The notes: generated by a model not told the origin, from the sequence alone. DNA of 42,057 bases from JBPCNH01 sp051001455 (GCA_051001455.1 JBPCNH010000045.1:1-42057); one strand, 5' to 3'. Counted from the first letter of the stretch, positions 1 to 7,067 are shown. Translations and numbers: made by a program.

Positions 1-139
1 GGATCACCTCGGCGTGGTGGACGAGCCGGTCGACCATGGCGGCGACCGCCACGGCGTCACCGAAGATCTCGGTCCACGCGGAGAAGGTCTTGTTGGAGCT
101 CACGATCAGGCTCGAGCGCTCGTAGCGGGAGCTGACGAG
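1..139 (-). mobile_element. istB: IS21-type IstB ATPase, C-terminal fragment
   Basis: Read leftward, the 46 codons contain LVSSRYER, SLIVSSNKTF, W-x-x-IFGDAV and DRLVHHAEVI. This is the characteristic C-terminal half of IstB, the AAA+ helper ATPase of IS21-family transposition (sensor I region SSN, then FGD and DRL-HH). The segment is cut by the window edge at position 1. At its other end it begins mid-protein and in frame with the ABC fragment. No IS21 terminal inverted repeat, target duplication or IstA was seen at the junction, so this is not a normal insertion boundary. Identification is confident; whether it belongs to this locus is not. Confidence 0.75.
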
Positions 140-340
140 CGTGCCGCCACTCCGGGGTGAGGTGCACCCGATCATGCGCATCGTCGAGGTTTTGCCGGCT
201 CCGTTCGGCCCGAGGAATCCGAACACTTCTCCGCGCCGGACCTCGAAGTCGATCGCGTCGACGGCAACGTGAGGAGCAAACAGCTTGGTGAGTTCGCGCG
301 CCCGGATCAGGGGCGCATCGTCGAGACCTGTAGGAACCAT
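140..340 (-). pseudogene. ABC transporter ATP-binding protein, N-terminal fragment
   Basis: The first 67 codons read leftward from an ATG at 340. They match the start of an ABC-2/drug-exporter type ATPase: a short N-terminus, a strand ending DFEVRRGEVFGFLGP, and a clear Walker A motif GPNGAGKT (residues 44-51, Lys50). The next part, MRMIGCTSPRSGGT, is the usual continuation after Walker A. The family then normally continues with a TL-R-x-x-G strand, the Q-loop, signature and Walker B, but here the frame runs straight into IstB sequence with no stop. Only about a quarter of the domain is present, so as read it cannot be a working ATPase. It diverges from the sulfatase-like gene at 462 across a 121 bp spacer. 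The break is either real (rearrangement with an IS21 relative) or an assembly join. The fold assignment is firm; the exporter type is inferred from the N-terminal pattern. Confidence 0.8.
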
Positions 341-390
341 CTGAGCACCCTAATCAGACCAAGGAGCAGGCGGTTCCCCCGCACCGCACT

Positions 391-421
391 TTCCGTGTAC
401 GGAAGTGGTTGCATAGCAACC
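391..421. promoter_or_regulatory. Two adjacent perfect inverted repeats in a divergent promoter region
   Basis: The 121 bp between the leftward ABC fragment and the rightward sulfatase-like gene holds TTCCG-TGTA-CGGAA (391-404), extendable outward to CACT/AGTG with one bulged T. It is followed two bases later by GGTTGC-ATA-GCAACC (407-421). Two strong palindromes side by side, about 40 bp before the start at 462, suggest operator sites or a folded leader. I could not assign convincing -35/-10 boxes. Confidence 0.4.
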
Positions 422-461
422 GCATTCTGCCGCAGAAACGGGGGGGCGGTAGGGTCTGGGG

Positions 462-2558
462 ATGCAACCGGCGCGCCGTTTGGGGTCTGCCGCGGAGGTC
501 CTCGGCGCTATCACCGGCCTATTGCTCCTGGGGGTAGGACAGCCCCTTCTCGACCTGCTCAGCCGGAATGCCACCTTCTTCGTCGCTCGCGGCGCGCCGC
601 GGATCGACATCGTCCTGTTCACTCTGGGCCTCGTCCTGTTGCTCCCGGCAGCTCTCAGCGCGGTCGTGCTCTTGGCAGGGAGGCTGCACGAAGGCTCGGG
701 GCGCGCCGTTTACATCGCGAGTCTCACTGCCCTGGGAACACTCTTGGGACTCCGGGTACTGAACCAAGTATTCACGACGGGAGGGGCGCTGCTCCTGATC
801 GCGTCGCTGGCTATCGGAGCTGCGATCGCTTGGATCATCATCACTACCGCACCACTCCGCTCGATCCTGCAGTGGGCGCCGCTCCTTGCCATAGCCGTCG
901 CGGGATGGTTCCTGTTCGCGTCACCCGCGGCGCGCGCGATCGCGGCCGATGACGTCGAGCTGCTGCCGCGAGGCTCGGTCGAGCGCCCCTCAGACGTCGT
1001 CATGTTGATCTTCGATGAGCTTCCGTTAGCGAGCGTCCTCAACCGCGACCTAAAGATCGACGAGCGCCTTTTCCCCAACCTGGCGCGCCTCGCAGATTCA
1101 TCGAACTGGTATCGCAACGCGACGACAGTGAGCGACAACACCGCTCGTGCAGTACCAGCGCTCCTGGATGGCGTGTACCCGCGGGCCCGTCTTTTGCCGA
1201 CGGCCGCGGACCACCCCCGGAACATCTTCACGATGCTCGGCGCCGACTACCGGGTCGAGGCGGAAGAGCTCGTCACCAGGATGTGTCCTCAACAGGTGTG
1301 CCGGCCTCGCCTGGCGTCGTTCCCGTCCCGGATGCGCGGACTCCTCAGCGACACCGGGCTGATAGCCGCTCACATGCTCTTGCCGGAGGACATGACGGGC
1401 GACCTCCCCCCCGTCGACGAGAACTGGGGTGATTTTGCCGCGCAGACAACCTCAGACGACAGGGCGGGTGTTCCCAGAGCCCGGAACGTCGTGGGGATGG
1501 GAGATCCGCCCTCCGAGTTCCGGCGGTTCATCCATCGGATCGCGCCCGAGCGAGAGCCAACCTTCTACTTCAAGCACGTCCTACTACCGCATGCGCCGTG
1601 GCGCTACCTGTCGGAGGGGTACGAGTACCCCCAGGACCTGCCCATCCCCGGCACCGTGCCGATCCCGGACCAGGCCGGGACCCGCTGGGGCGATGATGCT
1701 TGGCTGGCGGCGCAGGGATACCAACGACACATGCTCCAAGCGATGGTGGTCGACCACCTCCTCGGCGAGTTGCTGGATGCTCTCGAAGCAGCTGAGATGT
1801 ATGAGGACACCTTGATCGTGATGGTCTCGGACCATGGCACCTCGTTCGTGCCCGGCGCGCCGCGGCGTTCGGCCGCGCCGGAAACCGTCGGGAGCGTAGC
1901 TCCGATAACGATGTTCATCAAGGATCCGGGACAGACGAGCGGGAGGGTGATCGACGCGCCGGTTCAGACGATCGACATCCTGCCGACCCTCGCTGCCCTC
2001 CTAGGTATCAGGGATCCGTGGGAGGACCTTGACGGACAAGCGCTGGTTCCGGGCGCGCCGGGCACCACGGGGAGACGGATGGGTTTCGGTCCGTCATCGG
2101 TTCCGGTCAGCGACGAGGGGACCGAGCTCCAAGCCACGATCGAGCGGAAGTACGCGACCTTCCGCGGTCGGCCGCTCGATCCGTACGCCCTCGCCCCGCC
2201 CGGGACACGGGGCCTTCTCGACGCGCCGGTACCCTCCGCCGAGCCCGCGGGGCAAGGCACCGTCCAAGTAGACCGGCGAGGACGCTACTCGGACATCGAT
2301 CTGGAGGCGCGGTTTCTCCCTGCGCTGCTGACGGGTCGACTCGAGGAAGCAGAGTTCCCGGGCGAGCCTGTCATCGCGGTGGGGTTGAACGGGCGGATCG
2401 CCGCGGTCACTCAGGCCACGGCCACCGAGGACGACGGGTTCTTCTTCCAGGCGATGCTTTCCCCGGCCCGCTTCCGCTCGGGCGTGAACGACCTGCGGTT
2501 CTTCCTGGTCGAAAGCCGCCCCCAGGGGCCTCTTCTCTTGGAGTTGCAGCAGGGGTAG
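462..2558 (+). CDS. Membrane-anchored sulfatase/alkaline-phosphatase superfamily protein
   Basis: This 698-residue protein has about five membrane segments in its first 160 residues (near 14-33, 48-73, 82-104, 109-129, 141-160), followed by an extracytoplasmic sulfatase-like domain. Visible motifs are VVMLIFDE (metal Asp185), a candidate nucleophile Thr227 in DNTARAVPALL, HVLLPHAPWR, and VSDHG with the metal-binding Asp/His pair. There is no CxPxR formylglycine signature, so it is more like LTA-synthase or phosphoethanolamine-transferase type enzymes than a true arylsulfatase. Inferred role: transfer or hydrolysis of a phospho- or sulfo-ester on an envelope polymer outside the membrane. It starts at ATG 462 after a G-rich stretch. 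It is followed at 68 bp by a small YLDPGSGS membrane protein and then by a methyltransferase, a likely operon. The gene holds six GGCGCGCC octamers. The substrate is unknown. Confidence 0.8.
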   Translation: MQPARRLGSAAEVLGAITGLLLLGVGQPLLDLLSRNATFFVARGAPRIDIVLFTLGLVLLLPAALSAVVLLAGRLHEGSGRAVYIASLTALGTLLGLRVLNQVFTTGGALLLIASLAIGAAIAWIIITTAPLRSILQWAPLLAIAVAGWFLFASPAARAIAADDVELLPRGSVERPSDVVMLIFDELPLASVLNRDLKIDERLFPNLARLADSSNWYRNATTVSDNTARAVPALLDGVYPRARLLPTAADHPRNIFTMLGADYRVEAEELVTRMCPQQVCRPRLASFPSRMRGLLSDTGLIAAHMLLPEDMTGDLPPVDENWGDFAAQTTSDDRAGVPRARNVVGMGDPPSEFRRFIHRIAPEREPTFYFKHVLLPHAPWRYLSEGYEYPQDLPIPGTVPIPDQAGTRWGDDAWLAAQGYQRHMLQAMVVDHLLGELLDALEAAEMYEDTLIVMVSDHGTSFVPGAPRRSAAPETVGSVAPITMFIKDPGQTSGRVIDAPVQTIDILPTLAALLGIRDPWEDLDGQALVPGAPGTTGRRMGFGPSSVPVSDEGTELQATIERKYATFRGRPLDPYALAPPGTRGLLDAPVPSAEPAGQGTVQVDRRGRYSDIDLEARFLPALLTGRLEEAEFPGEPVIAVGLNGRIAAVTQATATEDDGFFFQAMLSPARFRSGVNDLRFFLVESRPQGPLLLELQQG

Positions 2559-2625
2559 CATCCTCAAGCTGGCCAGAGAGCCGCGGCGGACAACGACCAT
2601 CGAGCCGTTTGGAACAGGGGGAGTA

Positions 2626-2832
2626 ATGAAGAGAGCTCGATCTAACATCCTGTGGGTAGCTTTCCTGGCCACGTGCATGTTGTTGATATTCGTGGCGCCT
2701 GCCAACGCCTATCTGGATCCGGGCTCCGGCAGCATCATCTTCCAGGCGGTCGTCGGCGGCGCTATGGCGGTGGGGCTTGGGATCAAGCTCTTCTGGCGAC
2801 GGATCGTCTCCTTCTTCTCTCGCAAACACTAG
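2626..2832 (+). CDS. Small YLDPGSGS-type membrane protein
   Basis: A 68-residue protein with a signal-like first hydrophobic segment (about residues 9-27, ending APANA). The motif AYLDPGSGS follows directly, then a second membrane helix (about 36-55) and a basic end (FWRR...FSRKH). The motif recurs in small uncharacterised membrane proteins next to sulfatase-like and polysaccharide genes. It lies between the sulfatase-like gene and the methyltransferase, all on the same strand, with AGGGGGAG just before its ATG. Predicted topology puts the conserved motif at the outer membrane face. Function is unknown; a partner or scaffold for the neighbouring enzymes is only inference from position. Confidence 0.75.
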   Translation: MKRARSNILWVAFLATCMLLIFVAPANAYLDPGSGSIIFQAVVGGAMAVGLGIKLFWRRIVSFFSRKH

Positions 2833-2849
2833 ACCACGATCCTTGGAGC

Positions 2850-4220
2850 GTGAAGAGCATCGGCTCGTCCTTCCGCGACCCAAGCGGGTCCATGTACGTC
2901 GAAGACGGGATCTTGAAACGGCGAGTCAATGAGGTCTATCGACCCGACTTCGACCTGCTCACGTCATCCGGCCTGCTCGAGACGTTGGTGGAACAGGACC
3001 TCCTCATCCAACATGAGACCCACGAACCTGCGGACGAAGACGGGGCTTACAAGATCCTCGTCCCGGAAGTGGTGCCGTTCATCTCGTACCCGTATGAGTG
3101 GTCATTCAGTCAGTTGAAGGATGCCGCCCTCGCGACCCTTCAGATCCAGACACTGGCCCTCGACGCGGGGATGAGCCTCAAGGACGCCAGTGCCTACAAC
3201 ATCCAGTTCGTCGACGGGCGCGCCGTGCTCATCGACACGCTTTCGTTCGAGAAGCTCGTCGAGGGACAGCCTTGGATCGCGTACGCGCAGTTCTGCCAGC
3301 ACTTCCTAGCGCCCCTTGCGCTGATGAGCCTCGTCGACATCAGACTAGGAACCATGAGCCGGATGTTCATCGACGGTGTCCCTCTCGACCTCGCATCCGA
3401 ACTCCTTCCCGGCAAGACGAAGCTCCGTCCCGGTCTGCAGATCCACATCCACGCCCACGCCAAGAGTCAGCGCAAGCGTTCGGGCGACGCCATCAAGCGG
3501 GAGGACGTCAAGGGCCGGTTCTCTCTGAAAGCCTTCCGAGGGCTGATCGACAACCTCATGGGAGTGGTTCGCTCGTTGGAGTGGGCGCCCGAGGGCACGA
3601 CGTGGGTGGACTACTACGCCGAAGCCGCGCATTACTCGGAAGAAGCGCTCGACCGGAAGCGCGAGCTGGTGACGGCCTTCGTCAAACAGGTCGATCCGAA
3701 GATCGTGTGGGACCTCGGTGCGAACACGGGGATGTTCTCGCGGATCGCCGCCGATCATGGGGCGCACACGGTGGCCTTCGATGTGGACCCCGGCGCGGTC
3801 GAGGCCCATTACCTGAAGACGAAGGAGGACGGTCTCTCGCAGGTGCTTCCGCTCGTGCTCGATCTAACGAACCCGAGTCCTCCTATCGGTTGGGCGAACG
3901 CCGAGCGCGACACGCTCGAAGACCGCGGTCCCGCAGACCTGGTCCTCGCTCTGGCGCTGGTCCACCACCTCGCGATCGGAAATAACGTTCCCCTCGGCAT
4001 GGTCGCCTCGTGGTTCGCGCGCTTGACCCGGTGGCTGGTCGTCGAGTTCGTCCCCAAGAACGATCCCAAGGTCGAGTTCATGCTCGGCTCTAGGGACGAC
4101 ATCTTCGACACCTACTCGGAGGCTGGATTCGAACAAGCTTTCGCCGAACCCTTCGAGCTCCGTTCCAAAGAGCCGGTCGGCGATTCGGGACGGGTCCTCT
4201 ACCTCTACGAGCGCCGCTGA
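2850..4220 (+). CDS. Class I SAM-dependent methyltransferase with kinase-like N-terminal region
   Basis: This 456-residue protein starts at GTG 2850, chosen because the family begins close to an FRDPSG motif (here residues 9-14) and the upstream gene ends at 2832. ATG 2892 is the alternative. The C-terminal half is a Rossmann methyltransferase: motif I WDLGANTGMFS (about 288-298), the acidic strand end AFDVDP (309-314), LALALVHHL (367-374), and a closing strand LYLYERR. The N-terminal half contains LKDASAYNIQF (110-120) and VLIDTLSFE (126-134). These resemble the catalytic-loop Asp/Asn and metal-binding Asp of kinase or aminoglycoside-phosphotransferase folds (Asp112, Asn117, Asp129), though this resemblance is my inference. 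It is the third gene of the sulfatase-like module, so the acceptor is probably an envelope glycan or polymer precursor. Confidence 0.8.
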   Translation: MKSIGSSFRDPSGSMYVEDGILKRRVNEVYRPDFDLLTSSGLLETLVEQDLLIQHETHEPADEDGAYKILVPEVVPFISYPYEWSFSQLKDAALATLQIQTLALDAGMSLKDASAYNIQFVDGRAVLIDTLSFEKLVEGQPWIAYAQFCQHFLAPLALMSLVDIRLGTMSRMFIDGVPLDLASELLPGKTKLRPGLQIHIHAHAKSQRKRSGDAIKREDVKGRFSLKAFRGLIDNLMGVVRSLEWAPEGTTWVDYYAEAAHYSEEALDRKRELVTAFVKQVDPKIVWDLGANTGMFSRIAADHGAHTVAFDVDPGAVEAHYLKTKEDGLSQVLPLVLDLTNPSPPIGWANAERDTLEDRGPADLVLALALVHHLAIGNNVPLGMVASWFARLTRWLVVEFVPKNDPKVEFMLGSRDDIFDTYSEAGFEQAFAEPFELRSKEPVGDSGRVLYLYERR

Positions 4221-4224
4221 CCTC

Positions 4225-4383
4225 TTACGGGTTGAGGCGGAAACCTTCGCCGATACCCCAGCGCTTGAACGCTCCTTGGTTCACCTCGAGCGCCCCCGAG
4301 TAAGCGACCTCAGGCAGACGCCAAAGGCGCTCTTGACAGCTCCGAGCGATCGGCGTGCTCGGGGGTTGGGCTTGGGCCCGCAT
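4225..4383 (-). pseudogene. Possible 3' remnant of a DUF192-like gene
   Basis: A 52-codon reading frame on the minus strand ends in SGALEVNQGAFKRWGIGEGFRL. This resembles the final strand and turn of DUF192 (UPF0127) proteins, which usually close with a LE-x-x-x-G-x-x-x-R-x-G-x-x-x-G-D-x-L pattern. An intact member is two to three times longer and normally begins with a signal peptide or the domain core, both missing. Upstream the frame is closed by a stop, and the promoter of the HTH gene at 4508 begins just beyond. I read it as a decayed gene end left by rearrangement; a chance frame is possible. Confidence 0.3.
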
Positions 4384-4429
4384 ATGGCTATGCGCACCAA
4401 AAGTCGCTAGAGAATGCCGAGATTACCCC

Positions 4430-4487
4430 TTGTGACCCCGAAATGTTTTAGGTATCGTGCAGATGCACGCAGATGATAAGCATCTGC
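4430..4487 (+). promoter_or_regulatory. Promoter with three GCAGATG half-sites
   Basis: TTGTGA (4430-4435) and TATCGT (4453-4458) are spaced by exactly 17 bp, a sigma-70-like promoter. Immediately after come GCAGATG (4459-4465), GCAGATG (4469-4475) and its inverted form CATCTGC (4481-4487). The last two form a 7 bp inverted repeat around ATAAG. The array covers the expected transcription start of the HTH gene at 4508, as an autoregulatory operator would. Confidence 0.5.
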
Positions 4488-4507
4488 AATCAAGGGGGTG
4501 CAGAGGT

Positions 4508-4873
4508 ATGACAGAAGAATACCGGTACAAGGTGCCGGACGTCGCAAGACACTTCCCGAGGCCTGACGGGAAGGGCAAGCCTGGCAATGCCATCAGGAGC
4601 TGGTGCAGGAGGGGTCTGGTTACGGGTTTCTACCAGCACAGCAAGAACGCTGAGTACCGACTGAGCGCCAGGGGCGTCCGGGAGGCGTGGATGCTGTGGG
4701 CGGGACACAAGGCACTGGACCCACAGGCACATATGCCGAAGGAGATCCGGCAGATCATTGAGGAAGCGACTCAGGCGCTGGCGACGCTGGCCCACGAGGA
4801 GGCCGAGCGTCCGATCGTCAGGATCGAAGTGCCACCAGGTGTCGCCGTCGAGGTGATCTACAGGGCCGCCTAA
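4508..4873 (+). CDS. Small HTH DNA-binding protein, MerR/excisionase-like
   Basis: A 121-residue protein. The start at ATG 4508 is preferred over the upstream GTG 4457 because the latter lies inside the promoter repeats and a GGGGG/AGAGG stretch precedes 4508. The N-terminus (YKVPDVARHF, then AIRSWCRRGLV and YRLSARGVREAW) follows the pattern of MerR/AlpA-type winged helices: an HTH, an xIRxWxxxGL step, and a tyrosine in the wing. The remainder is a helical, acidic stretch (about 75-105) and a short strand-rich end, IVRIEVPPGVAVEVIY. It stands alone, with remnant sequence upstream and tRNA-Ala downstream. This fits a leftover regulator or excisionase of an integrated element. No close family was recognised. 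Confidence 0.6.
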   Translation: MTEEYRYKVPDVARHFPRPDGKGKPGNAIRSWCRRGLVTGFYQHSKNAEYRLSARGVREAWMLWAGHKALDPQAHMPKEIRQIIEEATQALATLAHEEAERPIVRIEVPPGVAVEVIYRAA

Positions 4874-5010
4874 CTCTAGGCATCGGTACAGGACGCGTGC
4901 ATCCTGGTCTTTGCCCGCGTCGGAACTCGATCCGACGGTTGGTTGGAGATGAGAAGCTTGAACCAAAGAAGGGGTGACAGTTGATTGAAAAACTGTTCAG
5001 TTAGGTGCTG

Positions 5011-5029
5011 TTCGAGCGCTGTGCTCGAA
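5011..5029 (+). promoter_or_regulatory. Inverted repeat upstream of tRNA-Ala
   Basis: TTCGAGC (5011-5017) and GCTCGAA (5023-5029) form a perfect 7 bp stem around GCTGT, followed by AA. It lies in the 208 bp between the HTH gene and tRNA-Ala. It could end transcription of the HTH gene or act as an operator, but no T-run follows. Nothing else in this interval could be assigned with confidence. Confidence 0.3.
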
Positions 5030-5081
5030 AATGTCAGCGACCCCCTGTAACGTTTTCGCTGGTAGAAGCACGTTTTTCCTG

Positions 5082-5154
5082 GGGGCGGTAGCTCAATTGG
5101 TAGAGCACCTGCTTTGCAAGCAGGAGGTCGTCGGTTCGATCCCGATCCGCTCCA
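5082..5154 (+). tRNA. tRNA-Ala (anticodon TGC)
   Basis: A complete 73-nt cloverleaf: acceptor GGGGCGG pairing with CCGCTCC (one G-U), D stem GCTC/GAGC, anticodon arm CCTGC-TTTGCAA-GCAGG with TGC at 34-36, T arm closing around TTCGATC, and discriminator A at 5154. CCA is not encoded. In mycobacteria tRNA-Ala and ppiA also lie near each other close to the origin. The 3' end is duplicated downstream (see the repeat feature). Confidence 0.95.
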
Positions 5155-5264
5155 CTCGCTGGCGCTCGCGGCGCGGATCCCGCCCACGCCCGGTGCCACA
5201 CGAACACCGCCGGGCGGCTACGCCGCTCCTTCCGGCGGGTTCGATCCCGATCCGCTCCACTCGC
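5133..5264 (+). repeat. 27-bp direct repeat of the tRNA-Ala 3' end (attachment-site-like)
   Basis: The sequence from the T stem of tRNA-Ala through its acceptor end and five bases beyond (5133-5159) recurs identically at 5238-5264, a 105 bp period. The flanks on both sides of the two copies differ. A tRNA 3' end repeated downstream is the pattern left when a tyrosine integrase inserts an element at a tRNA: the gene is restored on one side and a partial copy marks the other. Only 78 bp of GC-rich sequence separates the copies, so any element has been lost. Slippage or local duplication is the alternative. Confidence 0.7.
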
Positions 5265-5300
5265 GCACCTGGTCCACTCCCTGGGCCTGCGGCGCCAGGT

Positions 5301-7055
5301 TCAGCAGCGGCGCCGCTCCACTATCCGCGGCTGCATCTGGTAGCGGGTCCTGAAGACTTCTTCCGTGCCGTTGTTGCGGAAGAGACGTTTGACGATCACC
5401 TGAAAGCCTGTGTTGCCCTGCTGCACGACTCGATCCTCGCCCTTGTTCAAAGAGTCATTGCGCCGGCATTGCTCCGTGGGTGGCTCTTGGTCAAAGGGTT
5501 CTCCCATCACGGCTTCGATGTTTGCGTCGGTACGCCCGTAGAACGCCACGCTGATCGAAGTATCGGTGTACGACGTGTCTATATAGATGCCGGCATCGGA
5601 ATCGTTGCGGAAGGCAAGATCCGGAGCGGGTGTCGAGACCGTTGCCTCGCGGCCCCTCGGATAGCGGTCGTAGTAGTAGGAATGCGCCTGGTATTCGAGG
5701 AAGTCGTATCCGCCGAAGAAGATGGCATTGAAGAACGTGGTGGCGAACTGGCTGATCCCTCCTCCCACTTCCTGGACGATCTCGCCGTCGCGGATCGCCG
5801 GGGCCGCGACGAAACCCTTGGCGGTCGTGCGCGGTCCAACGTGGTCGTTGATCGAGAAGCTTTCCCCGGGTTTGACCACGACACCGTCGACCAGGTCGGC
5901 GATGCGATGGATGTTCTCGACCCGTGGCTCACAGCACGGGTGGTAGGTGGTGAACGACGACACCTGCTCGGTGATGTTCAATCCTTTGGCGTCCTTGGTA
6001 GAGAAGTCCGGCTCGATCTCGTCGCCGGCGAGCTCGGCCGTTCGCTCTCCCGCCGTGGTCGCAACCTTCACCAACTGACGGGCCGCTGCCTTCGGCGAGA
6101 AGGAGAACCCTTTCCGGGAGGGAACGACCTGCACGGTGTCGCCGCGCAGTTGGAACGAGGCGTCTTGGGGCTCGGTCTCGAGCTCGTCGATGTCGTCCTT
6201 GACGAAGCGGCGCAAGCTTTTCTTGGGTACGAAAAGCTCGAGTTCCTCGCCGGTCACTCTTGCTTCCAGTAACCCGGCGATGTCTTCCGGGGCGAAACTC
6301 AAAGACGAGTCCGATCTCGTGAGCTCTACCGGAGCAGACACGGCGCGCCGGACGCGCCGGACGAGCCGGTCTACGTCGCTCTCATTTGTAGGGGGCTCGA
6401 CGTCGGCCGCGGTCACCGCGATCCGGGCGGCGGAGGGGCGGTCGAGTGCTTGCCGGACGGCGCGCCTCAATTCTGCAGGCTGCACCTCGGTGCCCGGCTC
6501 TGGGTAGAGGGGCGAGATGTCGGTCCCTTCAGCTTCGAACCCTCCTGGGAAGGCTGGATCCGATAGTTCGCCGGCTGCGATCTCCAACCACCGCCGAGCG
6601 CTGGCCCGGTCAAAGCCGTGGACCGGGTCGACGTCGATGGTGCCGAACGTCGCCATGACGTGGTCGGCTAAAGCGGCAGCGGGATTCGTCTGGCGGCCTC
6701 GCTGCGCGGCTGCCACGAGGGTCGCGTCGACATCAAGCTGGTAACCGAGCTCTTCTCGCGTGGTGACGAAGCGCCTGGTGGGTGACCGTCCGGTCTCTTC
6801 CCGCACGATGGTCAGCTCAGCCTGCGCGATCGAGCCTTCGAGATCCTCAAGCGCGGCGCGGGCCTCTTCCTCCGAGAGTGTGCCGAGGTCGCTGGTCACT
6901 ACCCGGACGTTGGGGAGGATGCCGGAGCGAAGGAGGCGTCCGGCGCCGAGAGCCAGTGCGGCCAGGAGACCCACTGCCACCACCGCTACGAGAGCAAGTC
7001 CGAGCGGCCGCGGCAGGCGTTCCGGCAGCTTCCCCCAGGGTGCCTTACGACTCAC
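5301..7055 (-). CDS. VanW family membrane-anchored protein with peptidoglycan-binding-like repeats
   Basis: A 584-residue protein with a short basic cytoplasmic start, one membrane anchor (about residues 18-43) and a large external part. Two repeated regions (roughly 45-190 and 210-345) look like PG_binding_4-type domains common in VanW/YoaR proteins. The VanW domain (about 365-510) shows PGESFSINDHVGPRT, VGGGISQFATTFFNA and AHSYYYDRYPRG. The VanW core is thought to act on or bind the cell wall; its biochemical activity is not established, and vancomycin resistance should not be inferred. It is followed by ppiA's start region in the order ppiA upstream at 7580, with 12 bp between ppiA's stop and this gene's start, so they are probably co-transcribed leftward. 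The C-terminus (about 515-584) is unassigned. Confidence 0.85.
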   Translation of the reverse strand: MSRKAPWGKLPERLPRPLGLALVAVVAVGLLAALALGAGRLLRSGILPNVRVVTSDLGTLSEEEARAALEDLEGSIAQAELTIVREETGRSPTRRFVTTREELGYQLDVDATLVAAAQRGRQTNPAAALADHVMATFGTIDVDPVHGFDRASARRWLEIAAGELSDPAFPGGFEAEGTDISPLYPEPGTEVQPAELRRAVRQALDRPSAARIAVTAADVEPPTNESDVDRLVRRVRRAVSAPVELTRSDSSLSFAPEDIAGLLEARVTGEELELFVPKKSLRRFVKDDIDELETEPQDASFQLRGDTVQVVPSRKGFSFSPKAAARQLVKVATTAGERTAELAGDEIEPDFSTKDAKGLNITEQVSSFTTYHPCCEPRVENIHRIADLVDGVVVKPGESFSINDHVGPRTTAKGFVAAPAIRDGEIVQEVGGGISQFATTFFNAIFFGGYDFLEYQAHSYYYDRYPRGREATVSTPAPDLAFRNDSDAGIYIDTSYTDTSISVAFYGRTDANIEAVMGEPFDQEPPTEQCRRNDSLNKGEDRVVQQGNTGFQVIVKRLFRNNGTEEVFRTRYQMQPRIVERRRC

Positions 7056-7067
7056 CGAACTATCGAC

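Noticed and set aside
269..952. Plus-strand frame overlapping the ABC fragment and the sulfatase start
   Set aside because: Arg/Pro/Gly-rich shadow of two genes with clear family motifs; no ribosome binding site.
3098..3985. Long plus-strand frame inside the methyltransferase
   Set aside because: Composition is the usual GC-rich shadow (Arg, Pro, Ser); the overlapping frame has full SAM motifs.
5031..6272. 413-codon plus-strand frame covering tRNA-Ala and VanW antisense
   Set aside because: It reads through a tRNA and the repeat, and lies antisense to the VanW gene, which shows clear domain motifs.
5301..7055. Vancomycin resistance determinant
   Set aside because: VanW-family proteins are widespread wall-associated proteins; no vanA/B-type ligase, vanH, vanX or vanRS genes are present.
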